Notes: a model not told the origin generated them from the letters alone. Shown: positions 48,713 through 60,486, counted from the first letter of the stretch. The stretch is DNA of 64,000 nucleotides from Corinectria fuckeliana (GCA_019137255.1 WPDH01000180.1:62001-126000); one strand, 5' to 3'. Translations and numbers: made by a program.

Positions 48713-50206
48713 CTACTCGTTAAAGATTATAGCCGTAATCTCTCCGTCAATATCAGCATGAGCCACCAATCCTCCCAGCTCGCCCGTCTCAACATCCCTC
48801 TCTAGGAGCACCACCCGGCCATCGTCTTGGAGCGCCACAGCAATCAGCGAGCCGGCCTTGTTGATGGAAAATTGGCGTGGGGACCGCCCTCCGCATGGCG
48901 TTTCCTGGAGTAGGTCGAGACGGCCCGTTTGAGAATCAATGGCGAAGTTAATGAGCGGGTCAGATGCGATGTCCGTGCTGTTGTCGGGGTCGAAGTTAGG
49001 AATGCTAAAGGTACCCTCGTTGCGGGTTGAGAGGATGAGGAAGTTTGAGTCGGGCTAGATGTCCATGTTAGTAGAGTCCCCTTCCTCCTCCACTCACTCG
49101 TTGGGCGCGGGTGGATGGCTCTTACAGAGACGAGGATTTCAGACGCCGAGCTACTGGCCGGCACACCATTTCTACCATGTATCCCACTGCTCCAGACCTC
49201 CTCAAAAGCGATGGACACGGAGTCGTAAGTGACCTCGTACCCAATGACGGTGTTAGCAAGCTCCGTCACCAGGTACATAAAGGTCTTGTCGCCCTTTTCG
49301 GCAAAAGCCATATGTCTGGGCCCACTTCCGGGGGCCACGACGAGGGGCTTACGCTCCGTAAGGCCCAGATCACCATCGCGGACAGCGTAGATGCGGACGA
49401 TATCAGCGCCCAAGTCGGGCACGAGGATGAACTGGCCGGAGGGATCCACGACAGCAGCGTGGGGATGCGGCGCTTCTTGTCGGGATTGATTGGGACCGGG
49501 CTGAGCCATCTTGAAGAGTCGAGTTTGGACTGATGTGACGGTGGACGGGTCCTCGACATCCCAAGTAGAGAGAGCCGAGCCGCCACTAAAATAAACCATG
49601 TTAGTAAGTACATATCAAGGCCTCAAACGCTCAAATGTAATATCTGGAGAGATCTTAACAGATAGAAACGTACTAATGGGCGACTGCGAGTCCATTACCG
49701 TGCTTGCCGTATACAGCCGCACTTACAGGCCCAAGGACAGTTCGTACCTTGGCTAACCGGACCAAGCTCCCATCCTCAATAGTGCTAAACGACGAGAGTG
49801 AACCCTCACTCCCGTTCGTTAACCCCTCATCGGTGCAGTACAAAACAGAATTGGCGTAGTCAAGCGTGACCCACGAAGGACTCCCTGCACAGCCTTCCGT
49901 AAAGGCAACAGGCTCCAGTCCTCGGGATGCGGCAGTATCGCCCCCGTACTTGAGCCTCAGAGTTGTGACGGACCCGCCGTATGAGGTAACGTAGAGAAAT
50001 ACAGGCGATGTGTCCGCAAGGTTGTCTGCGGATGGCTCCAGGCCGTGGAAGCCGGCAGAAGGGCCGCAATCGTAGCTGTGGTAGGCGCAATGGAAGAGAA
50101 GGGCGAAAGCCAGAAGAGTCAGGAGCAACGCGGGGACAACAGCCCAGGCAGCATTGTGCCTATAGGTTGCCTTGTGTGCAACAGCCGGATGAGGAAGAGA
50201 TCCCAT
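48713..50206 (-). CDS. Lactonase-type beta-propeller protein with N-terminal membrane anchor
   Basis: Three exons (49674-50206, 49126-49585, 48713-49054) with introns of 88 and 71 nt, each with a CTAAC branch, give 444 residues. Residues about 20-42 (WAVVPALLLTLLAFALLFHC) form a single hydrophobic helix after a short cytosolic start, suggesting a signal anchor. The rest fits the seven-bladed lactonase family: VFLYVTSYGG, PSWVTLDYANSVLYCTDEG, HPHAAVVDPSGQFILVPDLG, GSGPRHMAFAEKG, FLILSTRNEG and SPRQFSINKAGSLIAVALQD. Relatives include 6-phosphogluconolactonase (bacterial Pgl type) and cis,cis-muconate lactonising proteins, but in fungi most members have no known substrate. Because the anchor would place the propeller in the secretory lumen or outside the cell, a sugar-phosphate role in the cytosol is unlikely here (inference). 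Confidence 0.88.
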
Positions 50207-50960
50207 TGCGTTGAAGCGGGTTGCACTAAGTGTGGTGGTAGTCTAAGACGATGACCTCGAAGGCATCGGGCGCTAGCACTCGAAGCTACAGGGACATTTC
50301 CCGAATAGGCAAGCGAAACGGTTGGCCCCGCAAGCGCACGGGGTGACGAAGCAATGGAAATTTTAGCCGGGAAGCCTCAAAAGGTAAAAAGAGGAAGAAT
50401 GCGGAGAAAGTGGAGCGCAGTATCCGCCAGCAAGAGTATGGGATCAAAGAGTGGCAACACGGAGAGAAAAAAATAAAGGGAGCAGAAGGGCAATATAAAT
50501 AAATGAAGAAAGGGAACCTTATCTCATCCAGGTGCTGGGTAGGTTCTGCTTTTCAGGTCAGCGGAAAGGTTGCGTGTCATGTTCAGCTCAGTGGACCGCC
50601 AGCAGGGATGAAACAGCGGGAGAAGCGCCCGGGTCGCTGTGCGTCTGCTTACAGGCGTCCAGGTGTCATACGCATATGCGTAGTACGGAAGGCCATAGGG
50701 ACCGGTAATTACAGAGCTGCACGGGGCTCCTTACTCGCCATGCAGCCCTGTGGAAAATGCATGTTTCGTGCTGCGTATTTCGTATGCGTGGCCTTCAACT
50801 AAAGCATAAGGGAATGGCCGAATGATAACTGATAGACGATAGACGACGAGTCGACGAGGGATGGATCCTTCCGTCCAGGAATCCGAACTTACCAGTCGTT
50901 AAGCCTTAAGCTACCTACTTGCATAAGTAATAAACGTTGAAGGCTTTCTTGGACCTGGTA

Positions 50961-51031
50961 CGGTCGCACATTAGATAAGATCCGCAAAGGTGCAACAACT
51001 AAATCCCAGATTTTCAATTTCGCGAAATCGC
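50961..51031 (+). repeat. Left terminal inverted repeat
   Basis: A 71-bp arm; it differs from the right arm by a few substitutions, mostly G/A, and by one missing C near position 26. Confidence 0.85.
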
Positions 51032-51110
51032 TAATTGTGTACATTAAGAAGGAGACATATATATAGCTATATGCACTTTCTGTATGAAAAGAGGCTTAAG
51101 AAATGATCTA

Positions 51111-51260
51111 CTAGCTAGCTAGCTAATTGATTGATTGACTGATTGACTGATTGACTAACTGTCTGGTTGATTGACTAACTCTCTGTCTGATTGACCGTCT
51201 GACTGTCTGACTGCCTATCTGGCTGTCTGGCTGTCTAGCTGGCCAGCTATCTAACTATCC
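51111..51260. repeat. Degenerate tetranucleotide-periodic tract
   Basis: About 37 consecutive four-base units, starting CTAG then mixing TTGA, CTGA, CTAA, CTGT, CTGG and CTAT. The period stays at four throughout although the units vary. It lies inside the MITE-like element. Confidence 0.85.
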
Positions 51261-51319
51261 TATAGTGGGAAGCCCTATAACTTTAGGGGGCTATAGGGGG
51301 GCATAAAAGGTAGGGGATT

Positions 51320-51391
51320 GCGATTTTGTAAAATTGAAAATCCGGGATTTAGTTGTTGCACCTTTGGCGGACCTTATCTAATGTGCGACCG
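51320..51391 (-). repeat. Right terminal inverted repeat
   Basis: A 72-bp arm that reads, on the minus strand, like the left arm. Confidence 0.85.
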
Positions 51392-52062
51392 TACCTAGGC
51401 TTCGCTTACACTAATAAGCTTGTTGCAATGTGTCAAAGCTGTGCATCGATGTCTTAGTTGCAACGGTCTAAGTAGTAGTGAGCACTCGCTGAGCGAACCA
51501 TACTTATCGAGCTTTCATCTCACCAGTTCTCCTAGTGTGTTAACAATCCACTGCACACCTTCATGCGTACCCCCTGGAGCGACTTCAATAGATTCTAGCT
51601 CTCGCAAGCTTCATTATGTACTAACATACACAATCGACTATAGTCTACTAAGGACATACTCAAGAAAGGCCTGAGTATCCAGTAAAGTTCGAGGCAGATG
51701 CACTTCATCTTATCAATGTAGTACGTTCCATATAATACTTTGACTTCGTCTTCCATAACGCACGGTGTGGTCTGGAGATCCAATGCCTTGGACTGGCAAT
51801 GTAAGCGAGAACCTAGCCTAAGCCTCTAAGATAGTTCAATTCTCCGATCAAATGACTAGACTCCTATAGGCCATTCAGGGCCTCCCTCCATTGTCCTATC
51901 TTGGGTATCAACGCTTTCTCGATATGTGCTGAAGACCACAAAATTTGGGCCGGGGCAATCCAAGTCCGTAGCGGCTGGAATCTTTCGGGCAACCTGAGCT
52001 TCGTACCGAGATTCACCTCAAAGGCTTCCCCCATTTTTAACCCGACTTTGTCCAAAATCGGG

Positions 52063-55000
52063 TTACGCCTTCTCCGCGGGGAAATCCTGAAGAGCCGGCG
52101 TAGTGGTTCCTCTTGATCGGGACATACTGTAAGGAGCCTAAATAGTTAGTCAGTTAATATAAGACAGAGCGAACTCATGCTTAAGTACTTACCAGAACCT
52201 CCTTTGCGTTACAGATTCTCCAAGCCAGTTTTCTCACGTTCCCATCTGCTGTCACTACAGGCGGCGCGAACTCGATACCGAACATTTCCCGGATGGCGTA
52301 TACAATCCTCTTGGCGTACTTACTGTCACGCTCAACATGGCCACCAAAAGGCTCATCTGGCTTGTTGGGCGCAATGTCGGGATCGCGATCGAGGCAGTTC
52401 TGTACAATAGGGAGAAGAGCTGCCTCGACGGCCTGCTCATACATGCCCTTTGCATCGATGTCCACGTCGTCTTCGCTAAACTTTCCAATTTGGATCGCGA
52501 AAGGTTCCGAAATCGTCATGGCCGAGTGATTCCCATCATGATGGTAACGGAACTCGAACATGCCTTGAGTCCACCAAAGCTTATCTCCCTCAAAGATAAC
52601 TTCACCTTCAACAAGGTCAACCCCTGATGATTCGGTATCCGTCACAGGATGCTCCTGGATGGATATGCTTGTATCAGCCGTCAGTGCGTCGTACAGTCCG
52701 GGGTTGGTTGGTGACCAGCGTCCAAGCGAAGGAACTTCGGTTGACTCCCGAGAACGATTGTCCGTGACCATGTACAAACCGATCCAGTCCTTCTTACTGT
52801 GGCTGGCCGGAGCCCTCCACTCAACCCTAAGAGGTGCACCGTACTCAAAGGTCATGGTCTTGATAGGCTTGGGGAACCTGCCAGTCAAACTCTCTTTTCC
52901 AGTAGCCCTCTCATCTTCAGATGAATACATAGACGGCTTACCCTGGACGGTAAGGGAGTATTGCTTTGGGTCACGCCCTTCCAAGTCGGGGGCGATTCTG
53001 GTGATGGTGAGTCGAGCGGGTGCCACATTGAAAAGTGCTGACGTGTCGCGGACAATCGTCTTCACGCCAGTGGTAAACTTGGGCCGGGCCATTTCAAGGA
53101 AATCTTCAACAAAGTGGGAGGTTTCATCAAGGACCTTGTCCATGCTCTCTTGCCAAACTTTGACCGGGGGAGGCAGCGAGCGCTTGATAAACTTGGTGAG
53201 ACCAGCCTCGCCACGAAGGCCACGGCCATAGATCTTCTGCATGTGTGGTCGCTCAACGTAGGAAATGAAACCGACAGTGAAGATCTGTGTCACAAGGGCC
53301 ATCAGAAAGATGGATCGGCTCCAGGTGATGAGCGCAGCGCCCCACACTCCCGCAGTCCCGAAGACTCTCTCGGGGTTGTTGAGAAACCGGTAGATGGACT
53401 TGTAGGTTAGCTTGGCTTGATGGTCAAAGAAGAAGTCACCGCAGAACCAGCCGAATTCGCCAAGGGACTCGTATATGCTGGCCGCGGTCCACAACTGCAA
53501 AGCCACCAAACCAGCGCCGAGGACGTGCTTGAGCAGAACCAGCCCATACGCCCAGTCTTCCGGGGGAGAATACATTTTCCAGCACGCAGCAATCAAGGAC
53601 GTGTTGGTCATAACCACAGTGATGTGGTACAGCCCCTTCCACTGACGCCAAGCCTCACCTGCACTCTCGCCGTACTTGAGGAAGTGACGGGTCCACATTT
53701 TGTTCTTTGATTGCTGATCAAGAATATAGCCAAGTCCCAGCTGATACCAGGTGCGCCAAAGCAGAGCATGAATCACAAAAATGGCTTGCCATAGATGAGT
53801 TGATGGAGCCACGAACGTGAGGGCGGCTACGTATAAGGGCAGTGCAATAACGGTAAAGTCCGGGACTCGGAATAAGTCGATGTTGCTTATTCCGACGAGG
53901 TTATGGACCGGGGCCGGAGAGTCCTTCAGGGACGGAGTGAGGGTTTGTTGGTCGAAAAATCCCTCGGCAAGCACAGCACGGTCACTTTGACCGTTGGAGG
54001 CGGTTCTCTTTCGGGGAGAAGGAGGGTTGTAGATCTTCTCAATGTGAGGGTTCTCGACAATCACGAGGAAAGCGAACTGGGCCAGGTGAGCGACGACCGA
54101 GATGAAAAGTACCTCATAGCTGGCAGCCATCATGGAGATACCATAGTAGCCCGCATAGCCAATGGAATACATCGGGTGGGGAGCCATCTCGAAGACACCG
54201 TCAAAGGTCAAGTCTTGGTCGATGAGATAGAAGAAGTCTCCCCAGTACCAAGCGAAGTCCTTGACGACTCGGTGGGCATCGAGCTTAACCCAGAGGTTGA
54301 AGCCGATCAGGGCGATGCCGATAGCCCAGCGGGCGACCCGGAGCAGGGAGCTCTCTCCCTCGGGAGTGTGGCCACATACAATCGCGAAGAGGCAATAGGA
54401 CACGAAATCACACATCAGGATCAAGTCAACAACCCTTCGGAAGACCAACCACGTGTTGTACTCAATGGGGGCCTTTTCGAACTCGTAATCCTCGGGGATC
54501 TTGGCCTCCAGCTCTCCCTTGAGGAAGCTGTAGAGCCATGGCCGCGGGTTCTTGCCAGTCGACGGGCTTTCAAAAAGCTTCCAGCGCTGCGCCCAGGTGA
54601 TGAGGCGATGGTGCCGAGACTGGATCTGGAGAAGTACACCAATGCCAATGTTGTAGGAAGCACGCCAGAAGAGGAATACAAGGGCAAAGACGGGGCGTTT
54701 CCAGGTAGCAGGAAGCAGATACGCAGCTAATATGTGCAGAGCCAGAATTGCGAGGACTAGTGCGTCGGAGAGATTCTTTGGCTGCCGAGGGTCGAGAAGC
54801 TGAGAGACCATGTCGTGCGTTGTGGGTACAATAAAGACTGAATTTTACATGTGAAAGTCAGCCAAAGAGGCCTCTGGGGGAGCACCATGATTGGGATATA
54901 GACGAACCTGTGCCGTCCGGGGTACGACCGTATGTTTTCTGGACTTTCTCCTTCGGGGTGCCATCGTTGGGCGACTTTTCGTTGTGCTCATGTTCTAGGT

Positions 55001-55094
55001 CAGAGCCGTCCTTGTCGTTGGACGAGCCGACCCCAGACTGCCGAAGCCTAATAATGGCAGGGCCATTGGCAGGCAGATCGGCGGAGGTGCTCAT
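52063..55094 (-). CDS. cho2: Phosphatidylethanolamine N-methyltransferase Cho2
   Basis: Three exons (54908-55094, 52193-54837, 52063-52137) with introns of 70 and 55 nt give 968 residues. The acidic N-terminus ends KTYGRTPDGT and splices into VFIVPTTHDMVSQLLDPRQPKN, a conserved Cho2 start. Many membrane helices follow in two related halves. Half one has the SAM/PE-methyltransferase motif PHPMYSIGYAGYYG near residue 282, and half two has the degenerate match NNPERVFGTAGVWG. A long soluble C-terminal region ends in a short 25-residue last exon. Cho2 adds the first methyl group to PE in the ER, the entry to the PE methylation route to phosphatidylcholine; Opi3 normally completes it and is not in this window. 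The last exon was chosen from the GTAAGT donor, CTGAC/CTAAC branch and TTTAG acceptor. Confidence 0.95.
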
Positions 55095-57788
55095 GGCAAA
55101 TGATGTTCAATGCTCAGTAGACCAAAAGGGTATCAAAAGGCAATGAACGGGTGAAGAGGAAAAGGGAGAGATGAAAGTGGCGTGACGAATTGAGAGACGC
55201 AGACGAGGGCATCCAGGTGCTTGATGTTTAAGTACGGTAAAGTACAAGAAGATGAAAGAGCTCGACGGAAGTAGTGGGCAGCTGGCAATTGTTGGGACTC
55301 GGGACGCTCGCTTTGTGCGCTCCTCAATCGACGTCAGGGCTCCGCAGGCCTGCAGTCAGTTGGACAAGAAAGAAGAGAGAGAGGAGAGCAAAGAAGCCAG
55401 CCAGCATTTGCTAATAAGAGCCAGGATTAGCTTATTGATCCTGGTGGGCGATTTGACCAGGGAGCCGCGCTGGGCCTCGAATTAATTGGCCCGGTTTGGA
55501 CCGATTCGGTTGTCTGCTAGCACCATGCGAAGAGCTCCGAATGACGCGATATTCCGGGCGCACAGCAGCTGTTGGAATCGCTTGCCGCGGGCTTGGTGAC
55601 CAGTAAGCCAAGACGGATAGAATGGATGGTAGTATTCCGGACTTGCGTACAGTAAGTACTAACAGAGGATAGATGTGAGGAGGTGAAAGCCAATGCAATG
55701 TCTCCGTTTGTGTCTCTGCTTGTGTCGGAGGCGGATCTTAGAAAGGTGACAGCGCAAGCCACTCCAGGAGCGGGGGGGCCCTTTGCATGTGCCTGCAGCA
55801 AACTCCAGTACTACTAGTAGCAGAGGGAAGGAAAGTGTGACTCCCCTCAGACCTTCAGGCACGGGCCTTAGTAGTCTACACCCAGACCCCCCCCCCACAC
55901 CCACTGCAATCCAGTGAGTCCAGTAGAAAACTACTTAGGTACCTACCTAATACCTAAGTAAGTAAGTAAGTAGATATTCGCAGAGCCCACAAGCTGGAAG
56001 CCTGCTGGAGCACAGTCCACCGTGATACGGGGGCGTCCCAGCCTTACCCAAAACCATGGGGCAGCATTGCGGCCACCAGGCCTGTTAGGTTAGCAACGTT
56101 CCGCTACCACCGACAGCGTTACAGCGGTGCCCCGAAACGAGACAGCCGGACTTGAAGCTGTTCCCCCACCCGACCGATCGTGTCCCTTCTTCACAATTAC
56201 CGGCACCTTCAGCAAAGTGTGATGGCATCGCAGTCCACTCCCCCACCTCTCAAGCTCTTCCGTCGCTCCGCCTGCATAAAATCGCCGACTCTACCCGCAT
56301 CCTCATCATTGCAGAACGGTTCTGCTGCCGGTTACGGTGCCATCGCTTCGAGGCCGTCTTCCGATAGGTACGCCGAGAGATACTCCACAACTCCGAGCCC
56401 AGTGGGGCTGGATTTCATTCCACTAACTTCCATGGCCCTCAAAGGACATAGCGTGGAGTGGGCACAATCACATGCTTAGGTACGCCTTCCCTCCAGACCA
56501 GGTGACAGAGGCCCAGACGCAAATGATGGGAAGAGTTCTGGTGATGAAAGTTTCTTCCCGTCGGTGTGGCTGAGAGCTCCCCAATCATACCGCCAGATGA
56601 GTCTAAGACGCCATTTGTTGGTAAATGAGCCAAAGGAAGCTGGAAGAGTTCATACTTTCACGTTACAGCCTCTGTCAACCAGAACTCGTCTGTCTTCTGC
56701 TCGCTCTCAAACAGCTCTGGTCGGCCCATGCTTTCACCGCCCACTAGGTCTGTCACTTATGTTGATACTTGAGGAACTTGGGCGAGCACTAGTCTAAAGA
56801 CGAGTGATTAATTGCCTGTGGAATATTCCGGTAAATGCCCTCAACTCGTCTTGTTGGGATTGGTCCAGGGTCCAACGACAAAGAGGCCTCATTCGTCTAG
56901 GATCCAGACGCGACTAATCTCCCGCGCCAAAAAGGAGAGAGCTGTCCTCGCTTTCAACGCCGAATGGTCTAGAAAAGCTACTCTATCCCCCAATGAGGTA
57001 AAGTCGTCCCGCTTCGTGTCCTTCGTTCTGTCGGCCATAACTTCCGCTTCTCCTAGGTGGAGTCTACTTTTCTGCTCTCCCTTCTAGCCAGAGCTGCATG
57101 GAGCTGTCGAACCTGGTCCTTATCTTTGTTGAGCTTTGCGGACTTGATGGGCTCTCGAAAGGTGCTTCCCGAACCCAAGACTGGAGGATCTTACCACCGA
57201 GTTACCTATCTGGGTCTGAGGACAGGGGATCCATCTTTGCGAGACACAGACCGACCAGCAAATCTCATTGAGGACCACTGTCTACTACCACGTCTCCGAT
57301 GTCATTATAATTTGTGATATAACCATAAGTCACTCTTACATACTATTTATGTTGTTATCTATGAGTGAACGGATCCGCTCTCATGACCAGGGTTCACCAG
57401 CTCGGCGAGGACTTTCTCGTTCGCAGTTAAACTGCCACCACAAGAAATCATACTCAATCTCCTTTACCAAACAAGACATTCACTACTTCTTCAGTCTCGG
57501 GGTAAGTCAACACCAAGAAGGCTGCTGCAAATTATGGATCGGCTCCTAGGCTGTGGTCCTCTGCTTCAGAGCTCCTTCATTATTGCTTCATGCCAAGTCG
57601 AGTCGGGACGTATCAGGACAGCCGTATGCCCTTCATCCATTTGGGATGACCTTCATAGATCGAACACAGCATCGCCACCTTTTTGTCAACACAGGAACAA
57701 CATACAGACATCGTTGAATCATGAGGTGCAAATCCTCGACCAATGCATTACCGTGCCCCTAACTAACCAGTGATAAGAACGAAACAGC
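55095..57788. other. Long intergenic region, no convincing gene
   Basis: This 2.7-kb region holds the Cho2 promoter and the 3' flank of the eIF3g gene. It contains a C homopolymer near 55884, a TAAG repeat at 55954-55973 and small open frames at 56222-56479 (plus) and 56889-57200 (minus) that I could not support. Confidence 0.45.
55934..55973. repeat. TACCTA / TAAG tandem tract
   Basis: TTAGGTACCTACCTAATACC is followed by about five TAAG units. It contains the same TAGGTA/TACCTA core that recurs elsewhere in the window. Confidence 0.75.
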
Positions 57789-58811
57789 CTACGCGGCCTT
57801 TTTGGCAAACTCCACCCGGAGAATGAGATGCTTGAAACCGAATCCGTCCATCTTGGCGGCGGCCTTGACGGCGTCACCGCGGTCTGCGAAACTGATGAAG
57901 GCAAAACCCTTGGCCATGCCAGTTTCTCGGTCCTTGGCCAGGAATACTCTGGTAACACGGCCGAAGCGCTCGAACATGTCCCGCAGCTCGTTCTCCTCGG
58001 CCATCTCGGAAACCTAGGCTCAAGGGTTAGTATCGCGCGAAATAGTGTGGACGATTGTGTATCGGATATGTCACTCACATTTGTAACACGGAGCGTAGCG
58101 AAGTCGTCCCGCTCGCCGAACTTCGATCCCATACGCTCGCCAGCGCCTCCTCCAGGTCCGCCACGCAAGGCCGGGGGCACATAGGAGCCCTTCTTGCCAG
58201 CTCCAGCACCACCAGCCGAGGGCTCGTCGCCCATACCGGCAGCAACGTCGCCGGCGACAGGCTCTCCAACAGGCGCCATGGTGTCCTTGTAGGGGCATCT
58301 GGCCGTGAAATGCTCTCCGTTACAAATACGGCACTTGACTTGCTTATCCTTCAACTTGTCCTTCATGGCCTTGGAGGCTGAGTCGCCGCCCTCGTCCTTG
58401 GCATCCTTGCGCCAGTTGACGCTGGGTCGGAATATGATGTTCTCGGCCACGGAAGTGGTATCAGCAGCAGGGCCCGCGGGGTCCTTGGCGCTCAGGCCAA
58501 ACTTGGGCCACGATTTCCGGTCGGCAACTCGAGGGTTCACGGTCTCGGTGTGGGTGATGTACCGGACGCGGCGAGTGGTCTTGACCTTCTGGCCGTCATC
58601 ATTGTATCGGTATGTGATGATGGTCTTTGTGCCGTCCTTGTTGGCGATGGTCTGAGGGGGAGGGAGCTCGGTGGAGGCGGTGGTATCTTCGATGCCGTCG
58701 TCGTCGTCGGCCCAGTCGTGCCTGTTTAATGGTGGGGTTAGTCAAAGAGGAGGTCGCATCCCCAGGTCGAGGCTGTACTCACTTGGGCTTATTCGCTGCT
58801 GCGGTAGCCAT
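57789..58811 (-). CDS. tif35: Translation initiation factor eIF3 subunit g (Tif35)
   Basis: Three exons (58783-58811, 58079-58721, 57789-58013) with introns of 61 and 65 nt give 298 residues. The N-terminus has WADDDDGIEDTTASTELPPP and VKTTRRVRYITHTETVNPRV, typical of eIF3g. A CCHC zinc knuckle (CRICNGEHFTARC) sits at residues 140-152. One RRM closes the protein: RNP2 LRVTNV, interrupted by the second intron, and RNP1 KGFAFISF. eIF3g binds eIF3i and the 40S subunit and supports scanning and reinitiation. The length agrees with the family. The gene is head to head with the small CYSTM-like gene across 999 bases. Confidence 0.96.
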
Positions 58812-59810
58812 GATGAATCAGCGGTAGCGGAGAGCCTCGTTCGATATCCGGGAGATGTTCTAGTTCGGCGTGATGCTGGCTTCGTGGCTCAGAGGGGCGT
58901 TCAGTCGTGATCGTGGGGTTTCTCGTCGATGGATGAATTTATTCGCATTTTCGTGGTGCGGCGGTTGTCAGTGGTGGGGCAAGGGACAAGCCACAGGTGG
59001 CTGAGAAACAAGCCACGGGCATTTATCACGTGGAGATAAGATCTGTTACGTCCCCTCTCTTTCAAATCTGATTTGACGATTATGCTCTGGATACATTTGG
59101 AAACAGTGTCTTTGGAATCATGCTATAGTATTGTCTAGAAGCATCTCTTACCCATTGCCACTGGTCCCTCGGGTCTGTCGGCAACGAGAACACGGTGTGT
59201 TCTGTACATTGGAAACCAGTGAAGGGTTGAGAAGTGTGGCGCAGCCGGGAATACGTTTCATTCGATGCAATGGCGGCGACTTGACGTCTGAGGTATTGTT
59301 TCGAATCAGTGTTGGGCAAGGTACAAACAGGCCTAAAAAAACTCAAATGGAGCGAAATATCGGTCCTTTTTCTTTCTTTCAGACTGTGACGATCCCAAGT
59401 TACGATAAAAAATGACAGGTTAATTGTTGAGGAGCTTTCGCCGCGAAGAGGAGTCCGCAACTGCGAAGCGGTTTAGCGCCGACGATGGGGAAAGCCAAGC
59501 GTGGCGCAGCCGATGCCACACCAATCCCGTCCACGTAATGCGCGACGAGTTTCCTGTGGCGCGCAAGGGGGCCATGTGAGACAGAGACGTGAGTTTGGCA
59601 CCAGACAATTGATACCTTCCGACCTACCAACCTTATTGAAAGCCCTCTTTCTCGCCGTCTTTTCCTTTGCGCTTCTTCTTCTTCTTCCATCGAACCGACC
59701 GATTTCCGTCACTTTGTCAAATTCACATTCCTACGTAATCAACTCCTTGCCGTCGCGCGCGCTCGATCAAAACACCTGCTCCCCTTCATATCCGCCAAAG
59801 AACCATCGCG
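58812..59810. promoter_or_regulatory. Divergent intergenic region, eIF3g / small CYSTM-like gene
   Basis: The 999 bases between the two start codons must carry both promoters. The 200 bases before 59811 are pyrimidine-rich on the plus strand, as expected for a fungal leader. An ATG at 59501 opens a longer frame that overlaps the small gene out of frame; I read it as a shadow. Confidence 0.5.
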
Positions 59811-60146
59811 ATGGCCTACAAGCAAGACGAACCTCCGTCCTACGGACAACATCCTGCACCCCCGCAAGCTGCATACGGCGGCTACCAAGATTCATACCAG
59901 CAGGGCCAGCAACAAGGCTACTATCAGCAAGGACCTCCCCAGATGGGATACAACCAACAACAAGGCTATCCCCAGCAAGGAGGCTACCCTCAGCAGGGCG
60001 GTTATCCTCCTCAGCAAGGCTACCCGCCACAAGGTCCGCCCCAAGGATACTATCCTCCTCAACAGAACGAATCGAAATCCGGTGGCATCATGACTGGTTT
60101 GCTGGCCGGTCTGGCGTGCTGCTGTTGTCTGGATTGCCTTTTCTAA
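59811..60146 (+). CDS. Small Q/P/G/Y-rich protein with Cys-rich hydrophobic tail (CYSTM-like)
   Basis: An intronless frame of 111 residues. Residues 1-87 are almost only Gln, Pro, Gly and Tyr in imperfect repeats such as YPQQGGYPQQGGYPPQQGYP. The end is SGGIMTGLLAGLACCCCLDC then LF, a short hydrophobic helix with clustered cysteines. This layout matches the eukaryotic CYSTM class of stress-linked, membrane-associated tail proteins, where the cysteines are thought to be palmitoylated or redox-active. The ATG follows a pyrimidine-rich leader with the context CGCGATGGC. Function is inferred only from the architecture. Low complexity could hide divergence, but the sharp Q/P/Y bias in one frame is strong evidence for coding. 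Confidence 0.85.
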   Translation: MAYKQDEPPSYGQHPAPPQAAYGGYQDSYQQGQQQGYYQQGPPQMGYNQQQGYPQQGGYPQQGGYPPQQGYPPQGPPQGYYPPQQNESKSGGIMTGLLAGLACCCCLDCLF

Positions 60147-60486
60147 ACGTCCAATGAATCGACACCGACGATCTCGCGATACAGCACGTCGAGAATCCCA
60201 AGATCTTTGGATGAAGTACATAGGCTGGTCGTAATTTCCACTGGTATTTGGCCAGGGCGCGAGAGAGAGATGCGCATTTCCTGCAGTGGATGTTCGATAT
60301 GGATTCGGAACTCGTCTGGCGTTGGGAGGTTATCCCTCTTTGCTTATATGTGCGTGGAATAGGCACGACGATGAATTTAATTTGCGTTCTTTTGTAAGGT
60401 ATCAAATACAAGTCTTAATATTCATGTCGATCTCCCTGCCTATTTCAATCCGTAGACCTGAGTACTTTTAGAGAGCAAGTCTACCC
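60147..60486. other. Convergent intergenic region, no gene seen
   Basis: A 340-base tail-to-tail spacer that must contain both 3' UTRs. Confidence 0.65.

Larger units (their letters stand above)
50961..51391. mobile_element. MITE-like element with long terminal inverted repeats
   Basis: Two arms, 50961-51031 and 51320-51391, are inverted copies. Both begin CGGTCGCACATTAGATAAG and continue through TGCAACAACTAAATCCC, matching at about 90 percent by eye. Each outer end is flanked by TA (50959-50960 and 51392-51393), which fits a TA target duplication of the Tc1/mariner type. The interior of about 290 bp has no coding capacity and contains a tetranucleotide-periodic tract. These features define a non-autonomous miniature inverted-repeat element. 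The superfamily is inferred only from the TA. The inverted match extends slightly past the TA (CCT-GGTA / CCTAGGTA), so the exact ends could differ by a few bases. Confidence 0.85.
50207..52062. other. Intergenic region containing a MITE-like element
   Basis: No gene was seen. The region is AT-richer than the flanks and carries the inverted-repeat element at 50961-51391. The rest contains only short frames. Confidence 0.6.

Noticed and set aside
56222..56479. Small plus-strand frame starting MASQSTPPPLKLFRRSA
   Set aside because: The N-terminus looks plausible, but there is no motif, no intron and no clear downstream exon; too weak to call.
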